DNA from: JADKAC01 sp964492065
GTDB taxonomy: Bacteria > Bacteroidota > Bacteroidia > Chitinophagales > BACL12
Direction: 5' to 3'
NCBI GenBank assembly: GCA_964492065.1
Contig: CAZBHH010000002.1
Span: 124,001-188,000 of the forward strand
DNA: 64,000 nucleotides
The notes below the pieces were generated by a model, which saw only the letters and a program-made list of their open reading frames with translations, was not told where the DNA came from and searched no databases. A program made the translations under genes and the position numbers. Within the stretch, counting starts at the first letter, position 1. Each line of letters begins with the position of its first letter. Below are positions 50,743 through 59,649 of the stretch, piece by piece.

Positions 50743-52365
50743 TCAGAAGTCGTAATACGCATTAAACAAATCGGTCTTAATGGCGAGCATTACCATCTGT
50801 GTCGGGAAATCCACCTGTTTGTTCTCAAACGAGCGCCTGAGATATTGCAATTCGATATTCATATTAATCCTGGGGTTCAACAGGTAACCCAGGCGCAAAT
50901 CGACGCTGTGGATATGCGTTTTCAGACCTTGCCCGATATAATTGCCATAGGAATCGGGGAAATTCGGAATGGTATAATCGCTGATATAAATATTGCTGCC
51001 GACGTTGGAGTATTTAGAACTATCCAGGCCAATCATTGCAAACTGCAATTTCAGATTCACGTAATACCTGTAGAGAAACCGGTAGTTTGCAATGGCTATC
51101 CATTCTCTGAAATTGGCGCCGAGGGGATGGGCGATTGGATGATTGTAGTGCGCATAATTTTGTTCCGGGTCTTTATGGGCATAGGTATAGGGACTCGCCT
51201 GGTTCATTTCCAACTGGAAGATGGCTGCATGTTTATAATTATCGCTATTCAGATAGTACTTAACTCCCGCCTGTAAGCCTATTTTAGTCCGGTAAAATCC
51301 ATCACCCGCCCTGGCTGCAGCTACGTCGAGATCGTCCAGCAAAAACTGCCCGTAGAGGATTGCATTATTGATTGGTTTCAGCTTCACATTTAAACCCATC
51401 AGTGCGTTATCCGGCGAACCCAATCCAAATTCAATCGGCCTGAAGAAAATAATCGGGTTCAGGTAATTCACATCGAGGCCGCGGTACCGGCTCGAGTCGT
51501 TTGCCATCCAGATAATGCCTTCGAACAAGCCGATTTGCAGCCAATCGCAGGCATCGTAACTCAGGTAATGATAGGAGCCCCACTTTCTCGATACGCCGAT
51601 AAGCGAATCCACCGGCGCCATCGCATCGATATACTCCGTCCAGATATTGGTGTATTTTATTTTCCACACCTGGGTATTTATCTTAAAGAAAGGATAATAG
51701 ATACTGTTATCGCTCAACAACATGGAGCGATACCCATCGCCGATAAAGTTTTTATCGGTACCCAGTTGAAAATTCACGTATTTGTTTGGCGTATAACTCA
51801 CATAACCCGTGGCATTGGCGTAGTCGAAGGCTGTGGATTTGAAATTGCGCACTTTCCCCTGGCCGGGCACTACATTGTAATCCTTTACAAATGCAGTAAC
51901 ATAATCCGGGAACTTCGATTGATTTTCGCGGAAAGTAGTTGCAAAGCTGAACTTCCGTGCCGGGCCGATATCGCCATGCATTTCAAAGCCTCTCGTATTA
52001 ATCCACACGCCCTTGCCGGATTCCAGCTCCATCCCGCCTGCGAAATTTATCAATGGATTAATTGCCAGATGAAAATCACTTGTGCTAACCGTTACCCAGT
52101 CGCCATATGCAATCCGGTTCCACACCTTTCCCATGAAATGTTCCCCTTCGGTTTTTTGCAGGGGAAATACCGCTTCATAGGTGATAATGGAATCCACTTC
52201 AGCAATGCGGTAAGGCTTCACCGCCGTATGAAACTGAACGCCTTTTTGATTAAGCGCCGGTTCATAAAAGTCGTAGATACTCCGGTTAAGCGGCAAATTG
52301 CTCTGCTGTGCCTGGGAGATGATAGTAAATAACAGTAAGAGTGCAAGAAGTAGTTTAAACCGCAT
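50743..52365 (-). CDS. Wzi-like outer-membrane protein (capsule assembly / RemB-type)
   Basis: A 540-aa outer-membrane beta-barrel. Signal peptide MRFKLLLALLLLFTIISQAQ is followed by a periplasmic N-terminal part (LPLNRSIYDFYEPALNQKG) and a barrel with alternating aromatic strands: YVSYTPNKYVNFQLGTDKN, FIGDGYRSMLLSDNSIYYP and YLNPIIFFRPIEFGLGSPDN are typical of Bacteroidota Wzi-like proteins. Wzi holds capsule at the surface in E. coli; related proteins support gliding. The ATG at 52365 overlaps the end of the WcaJ-type gene by 11 bases, tying it to the glycan locus. A more upstream start at 52407 is less signal-like. Confidence 0.82.
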   Translation of the reverse strand: MRFKLLLALLLLFTIISQAQQSNLPLNRSIYDFYEPALNQKGVQFHTAVKPYRIAEVDSIITYEAVFPLQKTEGEHFMGKVWNRIAYGDWVTVSTSDFHLAINPLINFAGGMELESGKGVWINTRGFEMHGDIGPARKFSFATTFRENQSKFPDYVTAFVKDYNVVPGQGKVRNFKSTAFDYANATGYVSYTPNKYVNFQLGTDKNFIGDGYRSMLLSDNSIYYPFFKINTQVWKIKYTNIWTEYIDAMAPVDSLIGVSRKWGSYHYLSYDACDWLQIGLFEGIIWMANDSSRYRGLDVNYLNPIIFFRPIEFGLGSPDNALMGLNVKLKPINNAILYGQFLLDDLDVAAARAGDGFYRTKIGLQAGVKYYLNSDNYKHAAIFQLEMNQASPYTYAHKDPEQNYAHYNHPIAHPLGANFREWIAIANYRFLYRYYVNLKLQFAMIGLDSSKYSNVGSNIYISDYTIPNFPDSYGNYIGQGLKTHIHSVDLRLGYLLNPRINMNIELQYLRRSFENKQVDFPTQMVMLAIKTDLFNAYYDF

Positions 52366-53755
52366 TTTCGTTTCCTTTAAGCATGCTCCAAATTGTAAGG
52401 AATACAATTTTCACATCCAGCCAGAAGCTCCAGTTTTCGAGATACCACACATCGTATTGTACACGCTTGCGCATCATCTCCGGATCTGTGGTATCGCCCC
52501 TGTAACCTTTGGCTTGTGCCGCACCCGTAATTCCGGGTTTTACAAAATGGCGCACCATAAAGCTATTAACGATTTTGGAATATTCTTCCGTATGTTTCAA
52601 CATATGCGGGCGGGGGCCGACAACAGACATCTCGCCAAGTAATACGTTGATGAACTGCGGCAGCTCATCCAGGTTGGTCTTGCGCAGTATCCTGCCCACC
52701 CCAGTAATGCGGGGGTCATCCTTTGTGGCCTGGCGGGTATCGGCTTCCTTGTTGACATACATCGTGCGGAATTTATAGCACAGGAACTCCCGGTTGCCTT
52801 CTCCCGATCTCTTTTGTTTGAAAAAAACAGGCCCCTTGGAAGAGAATTTTACCAATAGGGCTATAATCGGGAAGAGCCATATTCCGATCACCAGCATGAA
52901 AAATATAGAAAATGCAATGTCGAAACTGCGTTTTAAAATCCGGTTATAGAAATTATCCAAGGGCTCGGGACGGGAAGTGATTACCGGCACACTGCCATAA
53001 TATTCCACATTCAACTTCTTAAATCTCGCCGACAGGTAATCCGTGAACTCGGGTATAATCCGGAAGCGAATTAAATTGTCATCGCAAAACGCCATCAGAT
53101 CATTAATATAATCCTGATGTTTACTCGGATTTACGGCGCAATACACTTCATCAATATTATTGCTGAAACAGTACCATTTCACATCCTCATAACTCCCGGC
53201 AATTTGCTTATTTGCGCCCGCCGTAATTGCGTCCGCAAAATATCCCATAAACCTATAGCCAAACTCGGAGTGTTCGTTGATTTCTTGTACAAATTGCTGC
53301 GCAGACCTGTTTGCGCCGATCACGATGATGCGGCGGTAGTTTCCACCTTTTGCACGGTATTTTTTCAAATAGGTCTCAAATCCGATCTTCCACAAAACGT
53401 CGAGGACAAAGAAGATTCCATAGGTGTACATCAGCAACTCGCGGGATACGCTGTAACCTTTCAACACCACGATATAGGCAAAGGTGAACAGAATCTGGAA
53501 AGCCCAGACACGGGCAAATTTCAAGACGATATTCTCGTACTTACTCCGCCTGTTCGACTTATAATAATTGGTGATTGTAGTAACAAAAAACCAAATCAGG
53601 CCGATGGCGATGAGGAGAATAAAATATTTTTTATCCTGAATTTTTGTAAAGCGGTCATAACTGATCCACAATGCCAAAAAATAAGAAGCTACCAATAGAA
53701 TAATATCTATCAGGAAATATACTAATTCTAAAAACTGGGAGTACCTGCGAACCAT
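52355..53755 (-). CDS. polyprenyl-phosphate glycosyl-1-phosphate transferase (WcaJ/exopolysaccharide initiating)
   Basis: This 466-aa membrane enzyme moves a sugar-1-phosphate from a nucleotide sugar to undecaprenyl phosphate and so starts each repeat unit of the glycan. Four N-terminal helices (about 10-110) lead to a CoA-binding-like domain (IIVIGANRSAQQFVQEINE, YRFMGYFADAITAG). The C-terminal bacterial sugar transferase domain has LKRSFDIAFSIFFMLVIGI, KGPVFFKQKRSGEGNREFL, CYKFRTMYVNKEAD and LRKTNLDELPQFINVLLG, which hold its catalytic acidic and basic residues. The sugar (often glucose or galactose) cannot be read off. Its 3' end overlaps the Wzi-like gene. Confidence 0.92.
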   Translation of the reverse strand: MVRRYSQFLELVYFLIDIILLVASYFLALWISYDRFTKIQDKKYFILLIAIGLIWFFVTTITNYYKSNRRSKYENIVLKFARVWAFQILFTFAYIVVLKGYSVSRELLMYTYGIFFVLDVLWKIGFETYLKKYRAKGGNYRRIIVIGANRSAQQFVQEINEHSEFGYRFMGYFADAITAGANKQIAGSYEDVKWYCFSNNIDEVYCAVNPSKHQDYINDLMAFCDDNLIRFRIIPEFTDYLSARFKKLNVEYYGSVPVITSRPEPLDNFYNRILKRSFDIAFSIFFMLVIGIWLFPIIALLVKFSSKGPVFFKQKRSGEGNREFLCYKFRTMYVNKEADTRQATKDDPRITGVGRILRKTNLDELPQFINVLLGEMSVVGPRPHMLKHTEEYSKIVNSFMVRHFVKPGITGAAQAKGYRGDTTDPEMMRKRVQYDVWYLENWSFWLDVKIVFLTIWSMLKGNENAV

Positions 53756-53883
53756 AATATCAGTTCAAATTCAAGATGTTCGGGTAGGGAAATAGGTTGC
53801 ACGAATTGAGACCTTACTATCTGCATTCTCCAATTGTAAACGCTTTTTAACATAAACACTCCGTATATCCATTGCGATTCCTG

Positions 53884-54435
53884 TTAATGTATCATCCTTG
53901 AAAAGTTAAAAAGGGAGGCAGCGTACAGGTCGGCGTAGGCGGCCAGGCCTTCGGTGACGGTGACTGTAACCATTCCCAGGTTTTTCCCGAAATCAATATC
54001 CGATTTCGAATCGCCGACCATTACCGATTTCTTAAAATCGATGTCGGGGAATTGCCTTTGCGCCATTAAGGCCATGCCCGGGTTGGGTTTGCGGCAGTTG
54101 CACGACGCTTCATCTCCGAAATGCGGGCAATAAAAAACAGCATCTATCCTTGCGCCCACACTGTTAACACCGCTTAGCATAAATTGGTGGATGGCCGCCA
54201 AATCCGTTTCCGTGTAAAGTCCTTTTGCAATGCCCCGCTGGTTGGTCACTACGATAATCTTCGAAAAAAGCCCCGAAAGTGTTTTGAGCGCCTTCAGCGC
54301 CCCCGGCTCCCAGGCAAATGCATCCACCGATTTAACATAATCGCCCGGCAGGTGCGTATTGATTACGCCATCCCTGTCCAGGAATAAGGTCCAATTATTA
54401 TCGGCGATATTATTCAAAAGATTCGTTTCGGGCAT
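53884..54435 (-). CDS. gmhB: D-glycero-D-manno-heptose 1,7-bisphosphate phosphatase
   Basis: A 183-aa HAD-superfamily phosphatase that removes the 7-phosphate from heptose 1,7-bisphosphate, the step before nucleotidyl transfer. The nucleophile and acid Asp20/Asp22 lie in LFLDRDGVINTHLPG, motif II in VVTNQRGIAKG, motifs III/IV in FKKSVMVGDSKSDIDFGKN. The zinc loop CPHFGDEASCNCRKP has the Cys/His pattern of GmhB, which separates it from histidinol phosphatases. Eight nt behind hddC and in the order hddA-gmhA-hddC-gmhB, it completes the GDP-heptose pathway. The anomer preference is inferred from neighbouring hddA/hddC. Confidence 0.92.
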   Translation of the reverse strand: MPETNLLNNIADNNWTLFLDRDGVINTHLPGDYVKSVDAFAWEPGALKALKTLSGLFSKIIVVTNQRGIAKGLYTETDLAAIHQFMLSGVNSVGARIDAVFYCPHFGDEASCNCRKPNPGMALMAQRQFPDIDFKKSVMVGDSKSDIDFGKNLGMVTVTVTEGLAAYADLYAASLFNFSRMIH

Positions 54436-54443
54436 GAGGTCGG

Positions 54444-55154
54444 TTAAGATAAAAGATGTCTGTTTTTTGTAAAATCCTCTTGGGCTTTTTCATAATCGGC
54501 CGGTATCCCGATGTCGATAAAGTAATTATCAAATTCCAACCCGAAAATGGAATTTGAGCTGACACCCTTTTCAAGAATTTCGGTTTCAAAGGAAAATTTT
54601 TCACTTACCCCGGAAGGAAACACGGTTTTATCCATGCAATATACGCCGCCGTTTATCAATCCGTCCTCCACGTATTTTTTTTCATTGAAGGCGGTGATAC
54701 GTCCCGAATCGGCTGTTTCCACCGTGCCATACCTGTCGAACTGATGCATGCGCTTTAAGGCGAGTGTAAGCGCCGCTTTATGTCTGGCGTGAAATTTCCG
54801 CAACCGCTGCAGATCCACATTAAAAAAAGTATCTCCGTTGATGATAAATGCCGAAGACCCTTTGAGTAAGTCGCTCGCCTTGTAAATTGCACCACCGGTA
54901 CCGAGTGGCTCCTCTTCTATGGAATAGGCAACCCGTAAACCCAAAAAATTTTCACCGAAATAATCGATAATCACTTCCCGTTTATGCCCAACGGCCAGAA
55001 TCACACGGTGGACGCCCTGCTGTGCGAGATAGAGCAGGATGAATTCGAGAAACGGTTTTCCCGCAACCCTTGCCATCGGCTTAGGCACATCGGCAACGAC
55101 ATGCTGCAGGCGAGTCCCCAGGCCGCCGGCCAATACTATGGCTTCCCTGATCAT
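54444..55154 (-). CDS. hddC: D-glycero-alpha-D-manno-heptose-1-phosphate guanylyltransferase
   Basis: A 236-aa nucleotidyltransferase that joins the sugar-1-phosphate to GTP to form GDP-D-glycero-alpha-D-manno-heptose. The N-terminal signature AIVLAGGLGTRLQHVVADVP with PKPMARVAGKPFLEF binds the nucleotide. YSIEEEPLGTGGAIYKA and FIINGDTFFNVDL carry the metal-binding Asp. Its position between gmhA (ATGA overlap, 4 nt) and gmhB is that of HddC in known GDP-heptose operons. On sequence alone it could be another sugar-1-phosphate transferase (RfbA/HddC-type), so the specific name rests on context. Confidence 0.88.
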   Translation of the reverse strand: MIREAIVLAGGLGTRLQHVVADVPKPMARVAGKPFLEFILLYLAQQGVHRVILAVGHKREVIIDYFGENFLGLRVAYSIEEEPLGTGGAIYKASDLLKGSSAFIINGDTFFNVDLQRLRKFHARHKAALTLALKRMHQFDRYGTVETADSGRITAFNEKKYVEDGLINGGVYCMDKTVFPSGVSEKFSFETEILEKGVSSNSIFGLEFDNYFIDIGIPADYEKAQEDFTKNRHLLS

Positions 55155-55741
55155 GGCCTTTGGAAAAGCGCATCTTCAACCAGCTCGCAAATGATATGGC
55201 CTAACATAATATGGCTTTCCTGGATGCGGGGAGTATCGGATGAGGGTACGTTTAACAGGAAATCGCAATTGTCTTTCATCTTGCCGCCGGAGGCGCCGGT
55301 CATGGCGACGATAATCATACCCTTTTGCCGGGCAACCTCGAATGCTTTAAGCACATTTTTGGAATTGCCGGAAGTGGATATGCCGAACAGAAAATCGCCT
55401 TTGCGGCCTTTTGCCTTCAGCACACGGCTGAATATCTCGTCGTAGGAATAGTCGTTGCCAACGGCGGTGATATAGGATGTATTTACATGCAGCGCTTCGG
55501 CATCCAGCGGATCCCGGTCAAAATAAAACCGGCCTGAAAATTCGGCTGCCAGGTGTTGGGCATCCGCTGCCGAACCGCCATTGCCACAGAATAATACTTT
55601 TTTGTCATTGCGAAATGCTCCAGCTACCTGCTCTGCAATCTGCTCGCACTGTGCCAGCATTTGGGGGTTTTGCAATATTTCATTTTTTACCCGTATGCTC
55701 TCGGCGATTACTTCTTTAATTCTCGTTATTTTACTTCCCAT
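55151..55741 (-). CDS. gmhA: sedoheptulose-7-phosphate isomerase (phosphoheptose isomerase)
   Basis: A 196-aa SIS-domain enzyme that converts sedoheptulose-7-phosphate to D-glycero-D-manno-heptose-7-phosphate, the first step of heptose synthesis. The SIS signature LFCGNGGSAADAQHLAAEFS matches GmhA. HVNTSYITAVGNDYSYDEIF and LFGISTSGNSKNVLKAFEV also fit, and the end IQESHIMLGHIICELVEDAL carries the GmhA metal-site His/Glu residues. It overlaps hddA by 16 nt upstream and hddC by 4 nt (ATGA) downstream, showing tight coupling. Confidence 0.94.
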   Translation of the reverse strand: MGSKITRIKEVIAESIRVKNEILQNPQMLAQCEQIAEQVAGAFRNDKKVLFCGNGGSAADAQHLAAEFSGRFYFDRDPLDAEALHVNTSYITAVGNDYSYDEIFSRVLKAKGRKGDFLFGISTSGNSKNVLKAFEVARQKGMIIVAMTGASGGKMKDNCDFLLNVPSSDTPRIQESHIMLGHIICELVEDALFQRP

Positions 55742-56754
55742 GTTGTTAATCCGTATTTACTGAATGTGAGATTATGTATTTCCCCCCCGAATTTCTTTAA
55801 TGCGTTAATCACTTTATACCTCGTATTGCCCGGGCAATAGAATGTCATAAACCCACCGCCGCCGGCGCCGGAAATTTTTCCTCCCGTGGCTCCCGACTTC
55901 ATGGCGGCTTCGTAAATCTCATCGATATTGTCGCTGGAAACACCTACGGCAGTTGCTTTCTTATTTTTCCATCCATAATCCAGGATATCGCCGATGCGGT
56001 TCAATTCTCCTTTCAGAATGGCCTCTTTCATCATATACGCCTGCTCCTTGAGGTTGTGCATCGCCTCAATGGATTTATCGCTTTTTTTCTGTACGTTGGA
56101 GGATTGCGCTTCGATAATATCGGATGAAAGCCGGCTGGTACCCGTGTAATACATCAGCATATTGAATTGCAATTCTTCCATATACTGGCTGCGGATGCGC
56201 AACGGATTTACAATCACCTTGTCGTCCTTGTAAAACTCCATAAAATTCCACCCGCCGAAAGTAGCGGCGTACTGATCTTGCTTGCCGCCGGCAAAGGCGA
56301 GGTCTTTCCTTTCAATATCATAGGCTAAATGCGCAATATCGTACTCGCCCAACGGCAATTTCAACCACTCGGTAAAGGCCCCCAGAATGGTAACAACCAG
56401 TGTTGAAGAAGAGCCCAATCCCGAACCGGCCGGCGCATCTACAAACGTATTTAACTCAAATGCCAATGGGGCGCCGTGATTAAAATCCTTTACCACCCGG
56501 TTATACACGCCTTTCAACAAGTCGAGTGTGCCATCCGTTTCCAGTTTTGAATTCGATTCCAGTTCCAAATGCACGTCCTGGTCCATTGCGTGTAATACAA
56601 TCTTATTATCCTTGCGGGGCATGATGGTTGCGTATGCATATTTCTGAATCGTCGCATTTAAAATACATCCCCCGTAGATATCGCTATATGGGCTCACATC
56701 TGTTCCACCACCGGCCAATCCAATGCGCAGGGGAGATTTACTTCGTATAATCAT
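55726..56754 (-). CDS. hddA: D-glycero-alpha-D-manno-heptose-7-phosphate 1-kinase (GHMP family)
   Basis: A 342-aa GHMP-type kinase that phosphorylates heptose-7-phosphate at O1 (alpha), the entry to the GDP-activated heptose route. It begins MIIRSKSPLRIGLAGGGTDV, the family start with the sugar-binding Gly-rich turn. The ATP loop is PAGSGLGSSSTLVVTILGA. KDLAFAGGKQDQYAATFGG and the C-terminal ISGAGGGGFMTFYC are the other GHMP motifs. First gene of the heptose operon, 151 nt downstream of the WecG-type gene. A near-consensus -7 box (CATCTTTG, 56802-56809) may serve it. Confidence 0.92.
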   Translation of the reverse strand: MIIRSKSPLRIGLAGGGTDVSPYSDIYGGCILNATIQKYAYATIMPRKDNKIVLHAMDQDVHLELESNSKLETDGTLDLLKGVYNRVVKDFNHGAPLAFELNTFVDAPAGSGLGSSSTLVVTILGAFTEWLKLPLGEYDIAHLAYDIERKDLAFAGGKQDQYAATFGGWNFMEFYKDDKVIVNPLRIRSQYMEELQFNMLMYYTGTSRLSSDIIEAQSSNVQKKSDKSIEAMHNLKEQAYMMKEAILKGELNRIGDILDYGWKNKKATAVGVSSDNIDEIYEAAMKSGATGGKISGAGGGGFMTFYCPGNTRYKVINALKKFGGEIHNLTFSKYGLTTWEVK

Positions 56755-56801
56755 AATCTGTTTCCACTATTGTTGTAATGAATGTATTGTGTTTTGATGT
56801 G

Positions 56802-56809
56802 CAAAGATG
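56802..56809 (-). promoter_or_regulatory. near-consensus -7 box (CATCTTTG) ahead of heptose operon
   Basis: One base off TAnnTTTG on the minus strand, 47 nt upstream of the hddA ATG, in the 151-nt gap that separates the heptose genes from the WecG-type gene. Confidence 0.25.
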
Positions 56810-56905
56810 CGTAAAAGACGTGAAAGTGTTTCCACAAGTTGGTTTGTACAACGGTTTAACGGCGAATTAATTTCTTCTAAATTAACGGTTTGCGCCTGAC
56901 AATTT

Positions 56906-57703
56906 TTACTTTTTAAAGAGTTCCTTTATAAAAATGCCGACGAATTGCATGTCGTCGATAAAATAGCGTTTAAACAGGCGGCCCGGCTCCTGGGTAAATC
57001 TGAAAAACCATTCCATCCCCATCTTTTGCCAAATGGCGGGCGCTCTTTTTTTAATGTCCAGGTAAAACTCATAGCTGGCGCCCAGCAACAGGCACAGGGG
57101 CATTTTATGTTTGGGCAATCCCTGTTGTTCCAGGTGTTCCAGCAATGCAAAAGCGATATAATTCTGTTTGGGGAACCGGATGCCGAGGAAGACATACTCC
57201 GGTTGAAATACATTGCACAGCTTCAGTAAATCCGCAGTGATTTTCTGCAGCGCTTCCCGGTCATCTGCTTCAAAAAACGGTGGCACGTAATACTCGAGAG
57301 CCGGATACTCCCGCCGGAGCATACTGCCGACTTCTTCGGAAGGGGCTACCAGAACGATGCGCTTGTTATTGCCGGTGAGCAGTTTCCACAGCAGCGGAAA
57401 CAATTCGCTGCCGGGCAGTCGCCGGGCCAGCGGTTTTCCCAATAATTTGGAAGCCCAGATGATCGGTTGACCATCGGGAAGGATATAAAAGGACCGGTAC
57501 AAACGCTCCGCGACATCCGCATATTTCTGTTGATTGAGTTTTACCACATCATCCACATTCGGCGTAAACAACAGCGGCAATTTATTATTGGAATCCGGAA
57601 ATTCACCGTGAAAATGCAGTATGGAATGCAATACGGCATCAAAGGATGTGTCATTGATAAAGTCGAGATGAAATATACGGGTGCGCTTTAACATGCCATT
57701 CAA
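56906..57703 (-). CDS. WecG/TagA/CpsF-family glycosyltransferase (GT26)
   Basis: A 265-aa enzyme that adds the second sugar of a lipid-linked repeat, as in WecG (ManNAcA transfer) and TagA (ManNAc transfer). Family motifs are LFTPNVDDVVKLNQQKYAD (usual TPNxD element), PDGQPIIWASKLLGKPL, RRLPGSELFPLLWKLL, then VFLGIRFPKQNYIAFALLE and MGMEWFFRFTQEPGRLFKRY, which closes the domain. The start could be 57703 or the ATG 9 nt downstream. It follows the SDR gene by 12 nt. The donor sugar here is not necessarily ManNAc-type, because no UDP-ManNAc genes are nearby. Confidence 0.88.
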   Translation of the reverse strand: MNGMLKRTRIFHLDFINDTSFDAVLHSILHFHGEFPDSNNKLPLLFTPNVDDVVKLNQQKYADVAERLYRSFYILPDGQPIIWASKLLGKPLARRLPGSELFPLLWKLLTGNNKRIVLVAPSEEVGSMLRREYPALEYYVPPFFEADDREALQKITADLLKLCNVFQPEYVFLGIRFPKQNYIAFALLEHLEQQGLPKHKMPLCLLLGASYEFYLDIKKRAPAIWQKMGMEWFFRFTQEPGRLFKRYFIDDMQFVGIFIKELFKK

Positions 57704-57715
57704 TGCATTTACCGG

Positions 57716-58672
57716 TTATCTGCTGCGCAAATAATCAATCATGTCTCTGATGGTTGTCTCCAGCGCATAGGACTGCTGCCATCCGGTGTCTTTTTTCAGC
57801 CGCGACGAGTCGCCGAAGATAATCGGTTCATCCGTTGGCCTCAACAGCGCCGGATCAATTTCATAAGGCAAGTGCATACCCATATAGTTTTCAATCAGCG
57901 GAATAATTTCACTGATGGTGTATGTCTTTTCGCCGCTGATATTATATACCTCGCCCCAGGTTCCCTTTTCACTTAATAAAATCAATGCGCTGACCAGGTC
58001 ACGCACGTCGGTAATTGCCCGTTTGGTATTCAGGTTGCCGACTCTCAGGAACTGCGCTTTGCCCCGCTCAATATTTACAGCACGCATCGTGAAGTCGGAG
58101 GTCACATCATTTGTTTTTCTCGGGCCGGTAGTATTAAATATTCTCGCCCGTATGGTGCGGAGATTATCATTTCTGAAATACTGATAACTCAACAGGTCCT
58201 GCGCCACTTTACTCACGCCGTAGGGATGCAGGGGCAACAGCGCCACGTCTTCCGAAATCGGCGTATTTTCAGGCGTGAGCGATGCGCCGTACTCTGCGCT
58301 GGAACACGCCACCACCACTACGGGATTATAACCGGTATCCGTTTTCTGTACCGACTTTATCGCTTCAAACACATTTACTGTGCCGTTCACATTGGTATCC
58401 ATTGTCTCCTGCGGCCGCTCCCAGGAAACCGTCGGGTAACTCTGCGCAGCGAGATGAAATATTTTATCCGGTTTGTTGTCGGCAATGATTTGCCGGACAC
58501 TTTGATAATACCTCACATCGCATTCAATTAAGGTGCACTTATGCCGGATGTCGTTCAGGTCGGTTGTCGGTTTATAGTAAGAGCCGATAATTGTATGGGC
58601 GCCTTCCGCAAACAGGTAGTCAACCATATGTGAGCCGACCATCCCCCCCGCTCCCGTGATATATATGTGCAT
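57716..58672 (-). CDS. extended SDR of the GDP-mannose 4,6-dehydratase / GDP-6-deoxymannose reductase group
   Basis: A 318-aa NAD(P)-dependent nucleotide-sugar enzyme. The cofactor loop is TGAGGMVGSHMVDYL (7-20). FHLAAQSYPTVSWERPQ and NTNVNGTVNVFEA are group-typical. The catalytic Tyr151/Lys155 lie in HPYGVSKVAQDLL, and Ser124/125 in VACSSAEYGA. Where 4,6-dehydratases carry an acidic pair (as in STDEVYG or STSELYG), this protein has Ser-Ala, and at 318 aa it is shorter than Gmd. I therefore favour a reductase- or epimerase-like role (Rmd-like) on a GDP-sugar, possibly the GDP-heptose made by the adjacent genes. The exact reaction is inferred. Confidence 0.78.
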   Translation of the reverse strand: MHIYITGAGGMVGSHMVDYLFAEGAHTIIGSYYKPTTDLNDIRHKCTLIECDVRYYQSVRQIIADNKPDKIFHLAAQSYPTVSWERPQETMDTNVNGTVNVFEAIKSVQKTDTGYNPVVVVACSSAEYGASLTPENTPISEDVALLPLHPYGVSKVAQDLLSYQYFRNDNLRTIRARIFNTTGPRKTNDVTSDFTMRAVNIERGKAQFLRVGNLNTKRAITDVRDLVSALILLSEKGTWGEVYNISGEKTYTISEIIPLIENYMGMHLPYEIDPALLRPTDEPIIFGDSSRLKKDTGWQQSYALETTIRDMIDYLRSR

Positions 58673-58899
58673 TGTCGTTTATTGATTTTTATTAATTCTA
58701 AAAAATTTCAGGTTGCAAATATCGGAAAAGTAAACGCCAATTTCCCGTTCAGCTATTGGCATCCCGTTAATTCTCAACTGTGGCTGCGCTTCATTTGTCG
58801 TTATTGGCGAAACCCCAATTTTGCTGAAATAATAATTGCCGTTATTAAAACACCGCCCCAAAAAACGGCATTTTCTCATGTATGCAATTTGCCCTGAAC

Positions 58900-59628
58900 T
58901 TATCGCAAACGCTTCCAGTAAAAAATGCGGAAGATGTTCAGAAACTCGTACAAAGGCTGAGCGTACCAGGGTTCTTTAATATGGTCCCACGATGCCGGGA
59001 ATGTATATCCCCAATAGCGCATAAACGGGCCAAATACAGCCTTTGCCCTGCGTTTCATGGCATCCGTTTGGTAATAACTCCAAAAATCGGTCTTCTTCTC
59101 CGGCGTTTTATTCGCCTGGGGCAAATCCCTGTTTACAGGTAACCCGGCAGCAGTGAATATTTTTTTGTAGTCCGAAGCGAGGTTTTCAAACCGGATAATA
59201 AAATCGAATTGTTTATGCGCCACCACGCTCCAGTTACTGTACGGCCAATGGAAGAATTTAAAAAAATAGGACTCGAAGGTCGCATTGTGTTTTTGAATAT
59301 ACGCAAAGCGTTCGGCGTCCCGGTTACGGGCGAGTTTTTTGCGCAGCCATTTGCCGGGTCTTTTTCTGCCGGATGAGAAGCGGCCGTCCAAATCGGTCTT
59401 GTATTTAAAATACATGCTCACCGTCTGATCCAACGGATTGCGGATACTGCCGATGACCGTATATCCTTTCTGCTCTGCATTTGCCGTCTTTAAAAAATCG
59501 CCGTAGGTGGCGTGTTTGTTTAATATGGCCTCACAACCGTACTGCTCGCGGATCTCCTTGGAGATAGCAGAGGTGGCTGTCAGCGGTAACTCGACAAAAA
59601 CAAATTTATACCTGTGATCTATTACCAT
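58900..59628 (-). CDS. sulfotransferase-fold protein (sulfotransferase family 2-like)
   Basis: A 242-aa cytosolic protein with the PAPS-dependent sulfotransferase fold. The 5'-phosphosulfate loop lies at the start (FVELPLTATSAISKEI) and the 3'-phosphate motif in VIGSIRNPLDQTVSMYFKYK. The loop has Leu where family enzymes usually have Lys or Arg (P-K-T), so activity is uncertain, although similar variants exist in Bacteroidota glycan loci. KHATYGDFLKTA is a family-typical His-bearing segment. It lies 21 nt behind the GT4 gene in the same operon. It may sulfate the exported glycan or be a binding relic. Confidence 0.75.
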   Translation of the reverse strand: MVIDHRYKFVFVELPLTATSAISKEIREQYGCEAILNKHATYGDFLKTANAEQKGYTVIGSIRNPLDQTVSMYFKYKTDLDGRFSSGRKRPGKWLRKKLARNRDAERFAYIQKHNATFESYFFKFFHWPYSNWSVVAHKQFDFIIRFENLASDYKKIFTAAGLPVNRDLPQANKTPEKKTDFWSYYQTDAMKRRAKAVFGPFMRYWGYTFPASWDHIKEPWYAQPLYEFLNIFRIFYWKRLR

Positions 59629-59649
59629 GACTGTTCTGAGTTATAAAAA

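Noticed and set aside
57716..58672. Straightforward label GDP-mannose 4,6-dehydratase
   Set aside because: The dehydratase acidic residues are missing and the protein is short; I prefer a broader Gmd/Rmd-group call.
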